Shown here one piece after another: positions 1 to 10,539 of a stretch of 64,000 nucleotides of DNA. The notes under the pieces are model-generated. The model did no database searches. It saw only the letters and a list, made by a program, of their open reading frames with translations, and was not told the DNA's origin. The position numbers and the translations under genes were made by a program. The stretch is from contig NC_080680.1 in the NCBI RefSeq assembly GCF_030445035.2, forward strand, positions 48,435,212 to 48,499,211, given 5' to 3'. Source of the stretch: Dasypus novemcinctus (taxonomy: Eukaryota; Chordata; Mammalia; Cingulata; Dasypodidae). Positions within the stretch are counted from its first letter, which is position 1. Every line of letters starts with the position of its first letter.

Positions 1-252
1 CATCACAATCCGATCAAGAAATGGTTTGTTGTTGTTGTGAGAATAAGAGAAGACAACACTTCAAAAGGATGATTTTTTACGATTTTTGGTCGGCTCATAA
101 GGCACCCCCTTCCTGAGCTTTTTCATCTTTCCAATTTGCATCAAATGCTGAATGACTGTAGAATGGGCAATGTTGAGTTCTTTGGCAACTTCTCATGTAG
201 TTGTGAGAGGATCAACTTTGATGATTGCTCTCAATTGGTCATTGTCAACCTC

Positions 253-699
253 TTTTTTTAAACCTGGCAATTTGCTAAACTGCATTATTACTTGTTTTTT
301 TTTAAAAGATTTATTTTTTATTTATTTCTCTCCCCTTCCCTCCAACCCCCCCCCCCCCCCGTTGTCTGTTCTCTGTGTTCATTTGCTGTGTGTTCTTCTT
401 CGTCCCCCTCTGTTGTTGTCAGCGGCACAGGAATCTTTGTTTCTTTTTGTTGCGTCATCTTGTGTGTCAGCTCTCCGTGTGTGCGGCGCCATTCCTGGGC
501 AGGCTGCACTTTCTATTGCGCTGGGTGGCTCTCCTTAAGGGGCGCATTCCTTGCGCGTGGGGCTCCCCTACGCGGGGACACCCCTGCGTGGCACAGCACT
601 CCTTGCGCACATCAGCACTACACGTGGGCCAGCTCCACACGGGTCAAGAAGGCCCGAGGTTTGAACCGCGGACCTCCCATGTGGCAGAGTCCACTTCCC
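253..699 (-). mobile_element. Long tRNA-Ala-derived SINE (DAS type) with an extra 3' segment
   Basis: The tRNA-like head lies at the right (B-box complement around 660-672) and the T-rich tail at the left. It sits in the mariner transposase. The duplicated target is TCATTGTCAACCTC (239-252) and TCACTGTCAACTTC (700-713), 12 of 14 identical. Between the SINE A-tail and the left duplication is an extra stretch of about 40 bp (253-292) ending in its own A-run. Confidence 0.9.
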
Positions 700-821
700 T
701 CACTGTCAACTTCTGATGGCCGGCCACTAAGCTCCTCCTCTTCAAGGCTCTTGTCTCCTTCGCAAAACTTCTTGAACCACCATTACACTGTACATTCATT
801 AGCAGTTCCTGGCCAAATGCA

Positions 822-1237
822 TTGTTTTTTGTTTTTTTAAGAGATTTATTTATTTCTCCCCCCTTCCCCCTCTCCTGACTGTCTGCTCTCTGTGTCTATT
901 CACTGTGTGTTCTTCTGTGTCTGCTTTCATTATCCAGTGGTACTGGGAAACTGCATCTCTTTTTTTGTTGTATCATCTTGCTGTGTCAGCTCTCCATGTG
1001 TGAGACGCCACTCCTGAGTGGGCTGTGTTTTTTTTTTTCATGCAGGGCAGCTCTCCTTGCACGGCGCGCTCCTTGTGTGTGGGGCACCTCTATGCCTGCA
1101 TGGCATGGCACTCCTTGCACACGGCAGCACTGCACATGGGCCAGCTCACCACACGGGTCAGGAGGCCCAGGGAATTGAACCCTGGACCCTCCATATGGTA
1201 GACAGATACTCTATCAGTTGAACCACATCCACTTCCT
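822..1237 (-). mobile_element. Long tRNA-Ala-derived SINE (DAS type)
   Basis: It has the same head-body-tail order as its neighbour and is also inserted in the mariner. The target duplication GCCAAATGCA occurs at 812-821 and 1238-1247. It belongs to a variant with ACGGCAGCACTGCACATGGG in the body. Confidence 0.9.
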
Positions 1238-1514
1238 GCCAAATGCACTATTGATGTTGTGAGTTGTCTCCGCTGTTTTATAACCCCTTTTGAACTCAAA
1301 TAAGAAAATCGCTCAAATTTGCTTTTTGTCTAGCATCATTTCCATAGTCTAAAATAAATGTAAAATAAATAGCAAGTAATAAGTCATTAGCAAAAAAACA
1401 TAAAGCGAGAGATGCACGTTAAAATGATGTATAACATAACCACATTTATTTAAGAATGTATTCCAATATCAAACAGCAAATTTCAACAAGGCAAAAGCTT
1501 TTGCACCAACCTAA

Positions 1515-1739
1515 TCTCTTAGTTCCTTAATCACCCCAATATCCCAATTAAAAGAAGGGAGAAAAATCCACTCTGCTCTTGCTCATTAAAGGAAGGACAA
1601 GGAAAAACCAAAACTGTAATGCAAGGAAGAGTGATGTTTTACAGCATGTGCACCACCATTCTTTCTTCACACCAGTTTTTTTCTGACAACGAAATATGAA
1701 GCATTCAGTCCAACATAGTCCCAAGTTAGCCCAAACAGC
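1515..1739. other. Unassigned spacer
   Basis: I recognise no repeat family, gene or conserved motif here. It separates the mariner terminus from the MaLR LTR. Confidence 0.5.
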
Positions 1740-2633
1740 TGTGGCAATTTGAAATTCTTTTATGAATCACAAAAAGAAAAACAAGGTGGTAGACTTGGCC
1801 CAGTGGTTAGGGCGTCCGTCTGCCACATGGGAGGTCCGCGGTTCAAACCTCGGGCCTCCTTGACCCGTGTGGAGCTGGCCCATGCGCAGTGCTGATGCAC
1901 GCAAGGAGTGCCGTGCCACAAAGGGGTGTCCCCTGCATAGGGGAGCCCCATGCACAAGGAGTGTGCCCCATAAGGAGAGCCACCCAGCGTGAAAGAAAGT
2001 GCAGCCTGCCCAGGAATGGCGCCACACACACAGAGAGCTGACACAACAAGATGACGCAACAAAAAGAAACACAGATTCCCGTGCCAATGGCAACAACAGA
2101 AGCGGACAAAGATGATGCAGCAAATAGACACAGAGAACAGACAACTGGGGTGGGGGGAGGGGGGAGAGAAATAAATAAATAAATAAATATTTTTTAAAAA
2201 AAGAAAACAATTGTTTGTAAACTAATCAGTTCTTATGGGTATGAGACTCTTTCAATTGGACTATGTTGATAAGGCATGACTCAGGTTGAGTCTTTGCCCT
2301 TTTGCTGGGTCTGATATAAATGGAGACATACACAGGAAAAGAGGTATCTGCCATATTTGATCTGGCCAAATGAAAGAGAGGACTGCAGGCAAATAGAGAA
2401 GACCTGGGGAAGACACAGACTTCAGCAGAGATCAGCAGCCATCTTGATTTGCCACATGGCTGGACAAAAGGATTAACAGTAGCTGCCTTTGGTGAGAAAG
2501 CACCTCTCACTGTGCCTTGATTTGGATACATTATAGCCTTGGAACTGTAAGCTTTAACCCAAATAAATTCCCTGTATAAAGGCCAACACATTTCTGGTAC
2601 TTTGCTTTGGCAGCCCTTTGGCAAACTAAAACA
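1740..2633 (+). repeat. 5' LTR of the MaLR-type element
   Basis: It begins TGTGGCAATTTG and ends GCAAACTAAAACA. It carries a TATAAATGG box near 2316 and an AATAAA near 2564. Without the inserted SINE it is about 470 bp and aligns over its whole length with 4650-5104. Confidence 0.82.
1785..2200 (+). mobile_element. Long tRNA-Ala-derived SINE (DAS type)
   Basis: The A-box-like CTTGGCCCAGTGGTTAGGGC is near 1795 and the B-box-like GGTTCAAACC near 1842. A GAAATAAATAAAT tail ends the copy. The target duplication is AAGAAAAACAA on the left and AAGAAAACAA at 2201-2210. It interrupts the 5' LTR. Confidence 0.92.
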
Positions 2634-2638
2634 GAAAT

Positions 2639-2656
2639 TGGTACCAGGAAATTGGA
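2639..2656 (+). promoter_or_regulatory. Primer-binding site resembling tRNA-Leu type (ERVL group)
   Basis: TGGTACCAGGA lies 5 bp after the LTR end, where a retroviral minus-strand primer site belongs. TGGTACCAG is the complement of a tRNA-Leu 3' end, which is the basis of the ERVL name. The downstream half is degraded. Confidence 0.7.
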
Positions 2657-4092
2657 TTGCTGCTGTTACGCAGATGCTCAAAATGTTGAAACAGTTTTAA
2701 ATGGGTAAGGGGTAGATTTTGGAAGAATTACGAGGTGCTTGATAGAAAAGGTCTAGATTTCTTTGAAGAAATGGTAAAAATATGGATGCTAAAGATAGTT
2801 CTGATAAGGCCTTAGACAGAAATGTCTGGAAAGATGATTTAAAGTGGCAGAGAATTTGGCAAAATTGACTCCTGATGTTGGAAGGAAGGCAGAATTTGAA
2901 AACAATGGGCTTAGATATTTAGCTAAGGAGATTACCAAATTAAATGTGGAAAATATGGCCTGGCTTCTCCTTGCAGCTTATAGAAAAATACAAGAGGAAA
3001 GAGATATGCTGAGAACTGGACTCCTGGGCACAAAGAAAAGAGATAGATGATTTGGGAAATCCCAAGCTTCTGGAAAACAAGCCGCCACCCAGAGGATAGT
3101 GTCCCATATGAGGACTTAACTAATTTTGGAACTTGTAGGTCAGGATTAGAAATGCAGTTATCCAGGAAGGACTTGTAGAAAGTCTTACTGTCTGACAGAT
3201 TGGACCCATTTCCTGCATGTTAAGCCAACAAGCTTTTTGTGAGAACTGTTTGAATAAAACCACTGTCAGCCTGGACTAAAAGGGATAGGAAAAGGAGAAA
3301 TTGAAGGAGAAACCACGTCAGAAGGAAAACCATGGAATGTGAGGTCTGAACTTGGGACATCTCCTCAGGCCAGGGGAGTGACCCCGCCCACATGTGTGGA
3401 AAGGGTGAGTTTGCCCCAGGATTTGAAGAGGGTGGATCTTCCAGCCTGTTGTTCGGGAGAGTTTGGCCGCCCCAGGCTACAGAGAGGGTATATTCTCCTG
3501 TGGTTGGAGAGTTAGGTTGCCACCCCACCATCCTAAGGGATGGTATGCCAAAAATTAGGGAGAATGTTGGGACCTTACCACTGTACTTAAGGGATTTGAG
3601 ACTGTCCCCCCGAGGGTGAGGAAAGTGTGGCCATCACCCCCATGTTCTTAGACGTTTAGGTGTAGAGCTCAGAGGCCATACAGATGCTTGATGAGGGTGA
3701 AAGCAAGAAAAAGACCATTGGGCAAGCCCACAGAGGGGGTGGGCCCTCACAAAGCCCCAAGGAGAAGAAATCATTATTCTACAGATGACTCTCAGACTAT
3801 GAAATCTAATGGAGTATGCCCTGCAGGTCTTCAGAACTGTCTTGGACCCATGACACCTGTTTTCCTTCCAATTTCTCCTTATGATAATGCACATGTTTAT
3901 TCTATGTCTGTCCCTCCTTTGTATATTAGAAGCAGATAATTTGTTTTATAAGTTTCACAGGTCTAGAGGCAGAGGGGACTTTTGACCCAAGATAAACTGC
4001 ATGTCTATAGTTGATTTTTATGTGATTTTATACTTAGCATTGTTAGTGAAATGATTTAAAGCTTTTGAAATATTGTGATGTAATTAATATAT

Positions 4093-4609
4093 ATTTTTTT
4101 AACGAATCAGGCAATTTATTAACCCAGCATCATTTGTTCTAATGTTTCTTGTTGGCAGTGGCCACCGGTCCGGTAATTCTGTCCAGATCTCTCTGTCCCT
4201 GAGGTATCAGTTTGTGACCACCATCTTGGACCTTTTCCACCATTTTTAGCCTCTCCAGGGCTTGGAGGACCCAGCGGGCCTTAGAGCCTCGGCTGAAGTG
4301 ACTGGGCATGATGTTGTTTCTCTGATGTCCCCCATAGATCTTGGCCATGGCGCCAACCCCAGCACCACCCCAGAGGAAGAGGTGCCGTACTGTGGAAGCA
4401 GCTCGTGTGTGGAGCCAGTTCTCATCATCAGAGAAAGCTCTTTATGCTTGGCCAGCTTGACAGTGTCTGTCTACCCATTCAGGAACTTTCAGCTTCCTGG
4501 ACTTTTTTGAGAAAGGCTGCCAGAGTTCTAATGAACTCTTGGTGGTTTACGTCTTTTACAGTAACTCCAGGCATCAAACGGCCTCCGCGCTCCCGGCCAG
4601 GAGAAAGGC
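4093..4609 (-). pseudogene. RPS19P: RPS19 processed pseudogene
   Basis: Read on the minus strand this is an intronless copy of ribosomal protein S19 mRNA. The start is at 4574 ([10 protein letters not shown]), and the C-terminus from about 4348 to the stop at 4139 reads [29 protein letters not shown] and [12 protein letters not shown] short 5' UTR, a 3' UTR with AATAAA and an A-tail (T-run at 4095-4101) are present. Several frameshifts put the N-terminal, middle and C-terminal parts in different frames. Flanks GTAATTAATATAT (4080-4092) and GTAATGAACGTAT (4610-4622) look like a worn target duplication. It lies in the MaLR internal region, so it is younger than that element. It is not a functional gene. 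Confidence 0.93.
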
Positions 4610-4649
4610 GTAATGAACGTATTTTGTATATGGGACGCAGAGGGTAGAG

Positions 4650-5104
4650 TGTGGCAGTTTGAATTTCTTTTATGAATCCTAAAAAGAGAAAGATTATGTT
4701 TATGAACTAATCCATTCCTATGGGTGTGAGACTCTCAAATTGGACTATGCCAGTGAGGCATGACTCAGGTTGAGTCTCTGTCTTCCTGCTGGGTCTGCTA
4801 TAAATAGATACACACAGAAAAAGAGATCTCTGCCATATTTGATCTGACCAAATGAAAGAGAGAACTGCAGGCAAATGGAGAAGCCCTGGGGAAGACAGAG
4901 ACCTCAGCGGAGATCAGCAGTCATCTTGATTTGCAACATGGCCAGACAACAAGAGCAATAGTAGCTGACTTTGGTGAGAAAGCTTCTTGATTTGGATATT
5001 TCATGGTTTCAGACCTGTAAGCTTTTACCCAAAATAAATTCTCTTTATAAAGGCCAACCCATTTCTGGTACTTTGCATCGGTAAGCCTTTGGCAAATTAA
5101 AACA
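4650..5104 (+). repeat. 3' LTR of the MaLR-type element
   Basis: It starts TGTGGCAGTTTG and has TATAAATAG near 4800 and AATAAA near 5034. It ends GGCAAATTAAAACA. It is the partner of 1740-2633. Confidence 0.82.
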
Positions 5105-5344
5105 AATGCCAAGGTAATAGCTACCCCAGTTCTTTAGGAGACCACAAGAAATACAGAGCTACAAGGTCAGAAACACAACAGCCAACTTCTAAAAAAGAAG
5201 CAAAAGAGAAAATATATGTTATTTCTTCTTCAGAGAATCCAGGGAGATTAAAAATGTCAACTAAAGGCAAATGTTAGAATTTATTATTCTTCTCTAAAAT
5301 TTACACAAATATTTGCCTGCTAAGACGACTCCTTTCTGAGGTAG

Positions 5345-5405
5345 CTAACAGCTGTCTGTCATTTAATGAGCACCTACTAGATACAGGTCCTTATTCCATG
5401 TCAGC
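5345..5405 (-). repeat. MIR-like fragment
   Basis: The stretch with GAGCACCTACTAGATACAGG resembles the antisense of the MIR 3' region. It is short and diverged. Confidence 0.4.
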
Positions 5406-5499
5406 TGAGGTTAGCATGCAGGGTCCCAGCTAGGAAGGAGCAAAGTCTATGGTCACAGGCATAGAATACAACACCCAATGAAAACTGGTTTAAGCAAGA

Positions 5500-6494
5500 G
5501 AAAGTGTAATGGCTCATATAAATATAAATTATTAAGAGACTTCAAAACAAGTCGGGAGGTCATCAGAGGGGTCATGCTTATGCATGTCTCAGCAGGACCC
5601 CAGAGACAGCCAAAGTAGATACAACCCCAGGTAGTGGTGCTCCTGAGGGCTATGGAGACATCCAGGTCCTATGGTCATGGCAGATGGCTCTGGAGTTCAG
5701 TGCCTCGCCAGACGGTCCTACTTTGGAAATTGTGCTCCTGAGTGTGATGGATTTGGACTCAGATGTGTCCTCTCAACAAAGGCCTTTTCTGTCACTTTTA
5801 CTGAAACTATGGTTGGCGCTGGTTTGGTGTATGCTCAGAAGACTTGAATCTCTGGACTGGTCATGTGCCAGCTGCGCCCTGACCCTCAACAGAGTTGCAA
5901 TACCTACTCTCCAGTTCATTGGACTTACCCAGGTCAGCTAACAGGGAGGGGAGGATAGTCAACCACCACACCAGGGAACCGAGAGAGTCTACAACTGCAA
6001 GCAGATTCGATTCATTAGCCATGTGGGATTTAAGCCCCCTCTTGATTTAGAGGTGGAGAGGACATCACCATCCCAGTGTCTTCAGTGTGGAAGAATAAAA
6101 TATAGATTAGAGTGGACTTACTGGTATTCTCCTATAGAATTATTGTGAATCTAGCAATGAAAGAAATTGTATCATTGATGTGGAGACCGTGGCCACAGGA
6201 GTTGCTGAGGGCAGGGAGAGGGAAGAAGAGGTATGATATAGGGGCATTTGGAAAATTGGAGTTGTCCTAAATGATATTGCAGGGACAGATGCAGGACATT
6301 ATATATCCTGCCATAACCCACTGAATGTACTGGGGGAGAGTGTAAACTACAATGTAAACTATAATCCATGTGGTGTAGCAGTGCTCCAAAATGTATTCAT
6401 CAAATGCAATGAATGTGGCACACTGATGAAAGAGGCTGTTGATGTGGAAGGAGTGGCGGGGAGGGAGGTGGGGAGGAGGGTATATGGGAACCTG

Positions 6495-6500
<6 letters not shown>
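5500..6500 (+). repeat. Long L1 3'-end-like repeat, copy 1 (continues in pieces to about 7790)
   Basis: About 1 kb aligns closely with 14200-15590 once the inserts there are skipped. Shared landmarks are GGGAGGTCATCAGAGGGGTC, TCATGGCAGATGGCTCTGGA, GTAAACTACAATGTAAACTA and CAAATGCAATGAATGTG. The tail (TTTTTTAATGTAACATTTTG, TGTATCTTTTAAA) is found at 7690-7735 after the inserted SINEs and LTR piece. The A-rich end and repeated 5' truncation point to a LINE 3' end, probably a lineage-specific L1, but I cannot name the family. Confidence 0.65.

Positions 6501-6548
<48 letters not shown>
6495..6548. repeat. (AT)n microsatellite
   Basis: An uninterrupted AT run. A second TA run on the other side of the adjacent SINE suggests the SINE landed in one longer AT tract. 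Confidence 0.97.
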
Positions 6549-6551
<3 letters not shown>

Positions 6552-6924
6552 AGATTTATTTTATCTATTTCTCTCCCCTTCCTCCTCTCTCTTGTCTGCT
6601 CTCTGTGTCCACTTGCATTCTTGGCGGCACCAGGAACCTGTGCCTCTTTTTGGTTGCGTCATCTTGCTGCATCAGCTCTCAGTGTGTGTGGTGCCACTCC
6701 TGGGCAGGCTGCGCTTTTTTTTTCACGTGGGGTGGCTCAATGTGGGGTGCACTCCTTGCTCATGGGGTCCCCCTACACGGGGAACACCCGTGTGGCATGG
6801 CACTCCATGTGTGCAGCAGTGCTGCGCGTGGCCAGCTCACCACACGGGCCAGAAGGCCCTGGGTTTGAACCCTGGACCTCCCCTATGGTAGGCAGACGCT
6901 CTATCAGTTGAGCCATGTCTGATT
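6549..6924 (-). mobile_element. Long tRNA-Ala-derived SINE (DAS type)
   Basis: T-rich tail on the left, tRNA-like head on the right (CTATCAGTTGAGCCATGTC, the A-box complement). It is flanked by TTATATAT on both sides, consistent with insertion into the AT repeat. Confidence 0.88.
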
Positions 6925-6931
6925 CCTATCT

Positions 6932-6932
<1 letters not shown>

Positions 6933-6985
<53 letters not shown>

Positions 6986-6988
6986 TTT
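6933..6988. repeat. (TA)n followed by a poly-T run
   Basis: A TA run then about 20 T. The T run is probably the tail of another minus-strand insert. Confidence 0.95.
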
Positions 6989-7049
6989 AGAAAGTTTTAT
7001 TGGCACACAGACCCATTTGTGTCTTTTGTTTTGTTTTGTTTTACTTTTT

Positions 7050-7427
7050 AAAAGGGTATTTAATTGGAGTAGAAGCTTACAGTTACCAGGCCATAAAGCA
7101 TAAGTTACTTCCCTCACCAAAGTCTGTTGCCACATGTTGGAGCAAGATGGCTGCCAACATCTGCCAGGGCTTAGGCTTCCTCTTCCTCTCTTGACTCCAT
7201 GGTCCCAGCTTTTCCAGTATCAGCTGTAGGCTGTGATAAGTCTCATCTCTCTCCCAGGACTTGTTCCTCTCCAGGCTTAGCTGTTCTGTTGTCTCCACAA
7301 GGTCAGCTGTAGACTATCAGGCAAACGGCTCATGTCTCTTCCCTGGCTCCCTTCCCTGGCTCTGGGATCAAAACTCTTTCTTTTCTGCCATGTCCTTTTC
7401 TCTGTGAGTCTCCACCAACCTGTTGTT
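7050..7427 (-). repeat. LTR fragment, same family as 14287-14784, minus strand
   Basis: Landmarks shared with the minus-strand LTR at 35401-36058 include TTACCAGGCCATAAAG, TTCCCTCACCAAAGTCT and CTCCACAAGGTCAG. Both LTR ends are lost and the left side joins the T run. Confidence 0.7.
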
Positions 7428-7683
7428 CTTTTTTTTAAAGATTTATTTACTTATTTATTTATTCCCCCCCTTGTGGCTTGTTTCTTACTGTCTGTTCTCT
7501 GTGTCCATTCACTGTGCATTTTTTCTGTGTCTGCTTGTCTCCCTCTGTTTTGTCATCTTGCTGCATCAGCTCTCTGCACTGCCCGCCGGTCAGCTTACCT
7601 TCACAAGGAGGCCCTGGGACGCGAATCCAGGGCCTCCCATATGGTAGATGGGAGCCCAGCTGATTTAGCCACAGCCACTTCTC
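7428..7683 (-). mobile_element. Shortened tRNA-Ala-derived SINE
   Basis: T-rich tail with AAAGATTTATTTACTT on the left and a diverged head on the right (ATATGGTAGATGGGAGC, then ATTTAGCCACAGCCACTTC). The middle of the body is deleted relative to the 400-bp form. Confidence 0.85.
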
Positions 7684-8163
7684 CTCTCTTATCTTTTTTA
7701 ATGTAACATTTTGTGTGATCTATGTATCTTTTAAAAAAAAAGCCAATAAAAAATAAATAATGGGTTTTAAAAAAATAAATGATCATTACTGTAATTCAAT
7801 GTCTTTATTTTCCAGAGTATAATGAACTCCAAAACATCAAAATCTGACTCTGAATTTTGGTATTATAAGTAATTGAGAAATGCAGTTTTTACAAGTAATG
7901 CCTCTGAAGTGATTTCAAAGATAATTCATCTATATCAGGGATTCTTAACTTTTTTGTTCCACAGACCCCTTTGCCAGTCAGGTGAAAACCATGGACCCTT
8001 ACTAAGTCCACATTCTAATATGTATCATTTCATAAACATATCACATCTGCACCAACACGACCCCACAAGAATAAAGTTTTTTTGAATTTCAATTCAAGCT
8101 CATGGACCACTTGTTAAGAACCCCTGATCTATATAATGTTTTATTCTAAAAGACCATGCATTA

Positions 8164-8633
8164 GATTAGTCAGGGTTCTCTAGGGAAACAGAACTGACAA
8201 GAGATTATATATGTGTGTATGTGTGTGATGTAAATATTATGAGATTTTAAAAATAGGAATTGGCTCATGTGACTGTGGGGATGGGCAAGTCCAAATTCCA
8301 TAGGGCAGGCCGCAAGCTGGGGACTCTGATGAAGGTTTTCAATGAGGTCACCAGAAGAGGCTGGCTGCCTAGGTAGAGATGGAAATTCTCCCTTCTGACT
8401 GCTGAAATAATCACTTTTCTTGTTAAAGCTTTCAACCGATTGAGTGAGATTTCTCTAATTTTTAAGGTAATCTCCTCAGCTGACCATAGACGTAATCAGT
8501 CATTGATGCAATCAACTTACTAATGATTTAAGTCCATATACTATCCCCACAGTAACAATCACGCCAGTGCTTGTTTGACTAAACAACTGGACACCATAAC
8601 CTGGCTAGTTAACACATGAACTTAACCATCACA
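8164..8633 (-). repeat. Solo LTR-like repeat
   Basis: Read on the minus strand it begins TGTGATGGTTAAG and ends AGAGAACCCTGACTAATC. It aligns along its length with the plus-strand copy at 27904-28341. The TG start and CTAATC-type end resemble old mammalian ERVL or MaLR LTRs. The family name is not certain. Confidence 0.6.
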
Positions 8634-8876
8634 GTCCACCCCTTGTCAACTTGGCAGCCATATACATCTCCTTAAATCTTAACCTCTAAGTAAAAACAAT
8701 AATGTCCTATTTTCAACCAACAATAGCCAACTGTCCTGTGAATAACTGGAAGTGCTCTAACTCTACCCACAATAGGGTACAAAACCTTGGGTAATATCCA
8801 CTCTTAACCTTGATATCCAAAACTTAAATACTATGACATGAAGTTAAAACAGCTTATATCATAAGATAAGGAGATC

Positions 8877-9300
8877 TATTTTAGTTTCCTAAGCTGCTTA
8901 AGCAAATACTATGAAGTAGGTTGGGTTAAACAGTGGAATATATTTGAGGATAAAAGAAAGTCCATATCAAGGCATCATCAAGGTGATGCTTTCTTCCCAA
9001 AGCCCAGCATTCTGGGGCTGGCTACCAGCCCTCCTTGGCTCCTCTGTCACATGGCAAGGCATGTGGTGGTCTCTCCCTTCTCTTCTGGGTTCCATGGATG
9101 CCCAGCCTCTTGCTTCCTGTGGCTTCTCTCTCTTTTGGTCTGAATTTCATTCCCTTATAAAAGACTCCAGTAATAGGATTAATACCCATAGTGATTGAAG
9201 TGGGCCACACCTTAACTGAAGCAGCCTCATCAAAAGGTCCTGATTACAATGTTCACCCTTGCAGGAAGAATTAAATTTAAAAACATGTTTTTCTGGGGTA
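8877..9300 (-). repeat. LTR-like interspersed repeat inserted in duplication block A
   Basis: The minus strand matches the type at 20990-21346: GGTGTGGCC, a TATAA box in CTTTTATAAGGGAATG, and a CCATGTGACAGAGGAGCC-like stretch. Block B has no counterpart at this position, so it inserted after the duplication. Confidence 0.55.
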
Positions 9301-9589
9301 CATAGAGTTTCAATTACCAAAAATCATAGTCATTCATCATACAGCCTTAACTCTCCTGCAACTGTAGTTCATTATCAGAAATAAATGAATTCTACCTGGC
9401 AAAAAAAGGATATTATTAATTTTAATTACAATTCAAAGTGAAAGGTAATTCTATACTTCAGGCATATAGTATAGTTCTCTGAGGTAAAATTTAGTCTATT
9501 CCTTAATTGGCTCATTTCAATAGACAAGATTTTGAAACAATTAGGATACAACATTTCTGATTCATATAGTGCCTTTCAAAAATGGAAAT

Positions 9590-9800
9590 GCTCCCATTTT
9601 TTAAACCATCATATTTGATATGTATAACAACTCAGGGATGTCAACAGGGCTGATGTAGAGCCTTCATTTTTCAGGTGAAGAAAGTGAGACTCAATTACAC
9701 TTTGTTGAGCAAACGTAACTTGTAACTTGGACAAAACAGTCAATAGTTGACATGGGTCTAAAATACCAGCCTGCAGACTTCCAGCCCAGTGCCCGATTAT
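9590..9800 (-). repeat. MIR SINE, minus strand
   Basis: A TTTTTCAGGTGAAGAAAGTG core and a following AACTTGGACAAAACAGT match the antisense MIR (TTTTACAGATGAGGAAACTG and its downstream). Confidence 0.65.
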
Positions 9801-9811
9801 GCCAAGAATAA

Positions 9812-10012
9812 GGACCAGTAGTTAAAAGGGCAGACTCTGGATCTGTGTGACTTTGAACAAATACTTAATCTCTCTGTACGTTAGTTTATCTGTAAAATGG
9901 GAAAAATAGCAACTATTTCAGTACGTAATACTTAGGATAAAAGGTGTTAATACATGCAGAGTACTCAGAATAGTGACTGGCAAATAAGCCCTATATAAAT
10001 GTTAGCGACCCT
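9812..10012 (+). repeat. MIR SINE, plus strand
   Basis: GACTCTGGATCTGTGTGAC, CTTAATCTCTCTGTACGTTAG and TTATCTGTAAAATGGGAAAA follow the MIR consensus closely. It is inverted against the MIR just upstream. Confidence 0.85.
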
Positions 10013-10539
10013 ATCATATCACCTTAACTTCCATTGAGATGGAAGCCTCAGATTGTACACCTCACTAATTAATACACCCAATCAAGAGCACATGTAGGGC
10101 ACTTTTTAGAAGTTTTGTAGGTGTGGGAAGAGTAGAAAGCAAACCATATTTTTGACTCCCAGTATCTATGGCTTAACTGTATTTTTAAAATGTCCTTCCA
10201 ACCATGTAAAGATGTTAAAACTGTATTAAGTACATTTGCCTAGGATTGAAGATGACAGAGACCTTCAGTTATTAAAGCAGATGAAATCTGAGTATTGAAA
10301 CATTTTGAAAAAGGAAGCTTACACCAATCAAGGTGTAATATAATTTTAAGTAAAAACATGGCAATTAATCTCAGTCCAAATCCATTGATTAGTATACAGG
10401 ATTAACTAATATCCTTATTAGGCCAAAGACCCGGCACTGTAAACTATTTAAAGAAATGTTTCAGCTCTGCTGAACTCACCCAAGGGGTTCTGGCAACACA
10501 AAATCTTAAAGTCTATGTGGGTCTTTTGAACACCTTGGA

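Larger units (their letters stand above)
1..1339 (-). pseudogene. Mariner transposase, N-terminal part, decayed
   Basis: Read on the minus strand the frame opens at 1339 with MMLDKKQIRAIFLFEFK, then AETT and NIN, which matches the start of the Hsmar1/SETMAR transposase. It resumes past the SINEs with FKKFC, GRPSEVD, DQLRAII, DPLTTT, NIAHSTV and KPFLDRIV. These pieces cover the two helix-turn-helix DNA-binding domains and the beginning of the DDD catalytic domain. The residues before EVAKEL include an in-frame stop (TGA), another stop follows around the SSF stretch, and there are frameshifts. The catalytic aspartates lie outside the window. It cannot make a working enzyme as it stands. Confidence 0.85.
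1..1514 (-). mobile_element. Hsmar1-like mariner (Tc1/mariner) DNA transposon, left-truncated by the window edge
   Basis: The end at 1498-1514, read on the minus strand, is TTAGGTTGGTGCAAAAG, the terminal inverted repeat of the Hsmar1/MADE1 mariners. A leader of about 175 bp follows, then a transposase reading frame starting at 1339. Two SINEs (253-699 and 822-1237) split it. The other end lies beyond base 1. Hsmar1 is known from anthropoid primates, where it gave rise to SETMAR, so a close relative in an apparent xenarthran suggests a separate invasion. The subfamily name is from memory of the transposase and repeat ends. Confidence 0.88.
1740..5104 (+). mobile_element. MaLR-type (ERVL-related) LTR retrotransposon with both LTRs
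   Basis: Two similar LTRs (1740-2633 with a SINE inside, and 4650-5104) both start TGTGGCA and end near AAAACA. They flank about 2 kb of non-autonomous internal sequence. A TGGTACCAGGA primer site follows the left LTR, and sequence resembling the tail of MaLR internal regions precedes the right LTR. Flanks ACAGC and AATGC match at only 3 of 5 bases. Decayed frames around 2844-3050 may be gag-derived, but I see no complete gene. Nested inside are a SINE (1785-2200) and an RPS19 retrocopy (4093-4609). Confidence 0.8.

Noticed and set aside
4246..4510. Open frames on both strands around 4250-4650
   Set aside because: They are shadows and frameshifted parts of the RPS19 retropseudogene.
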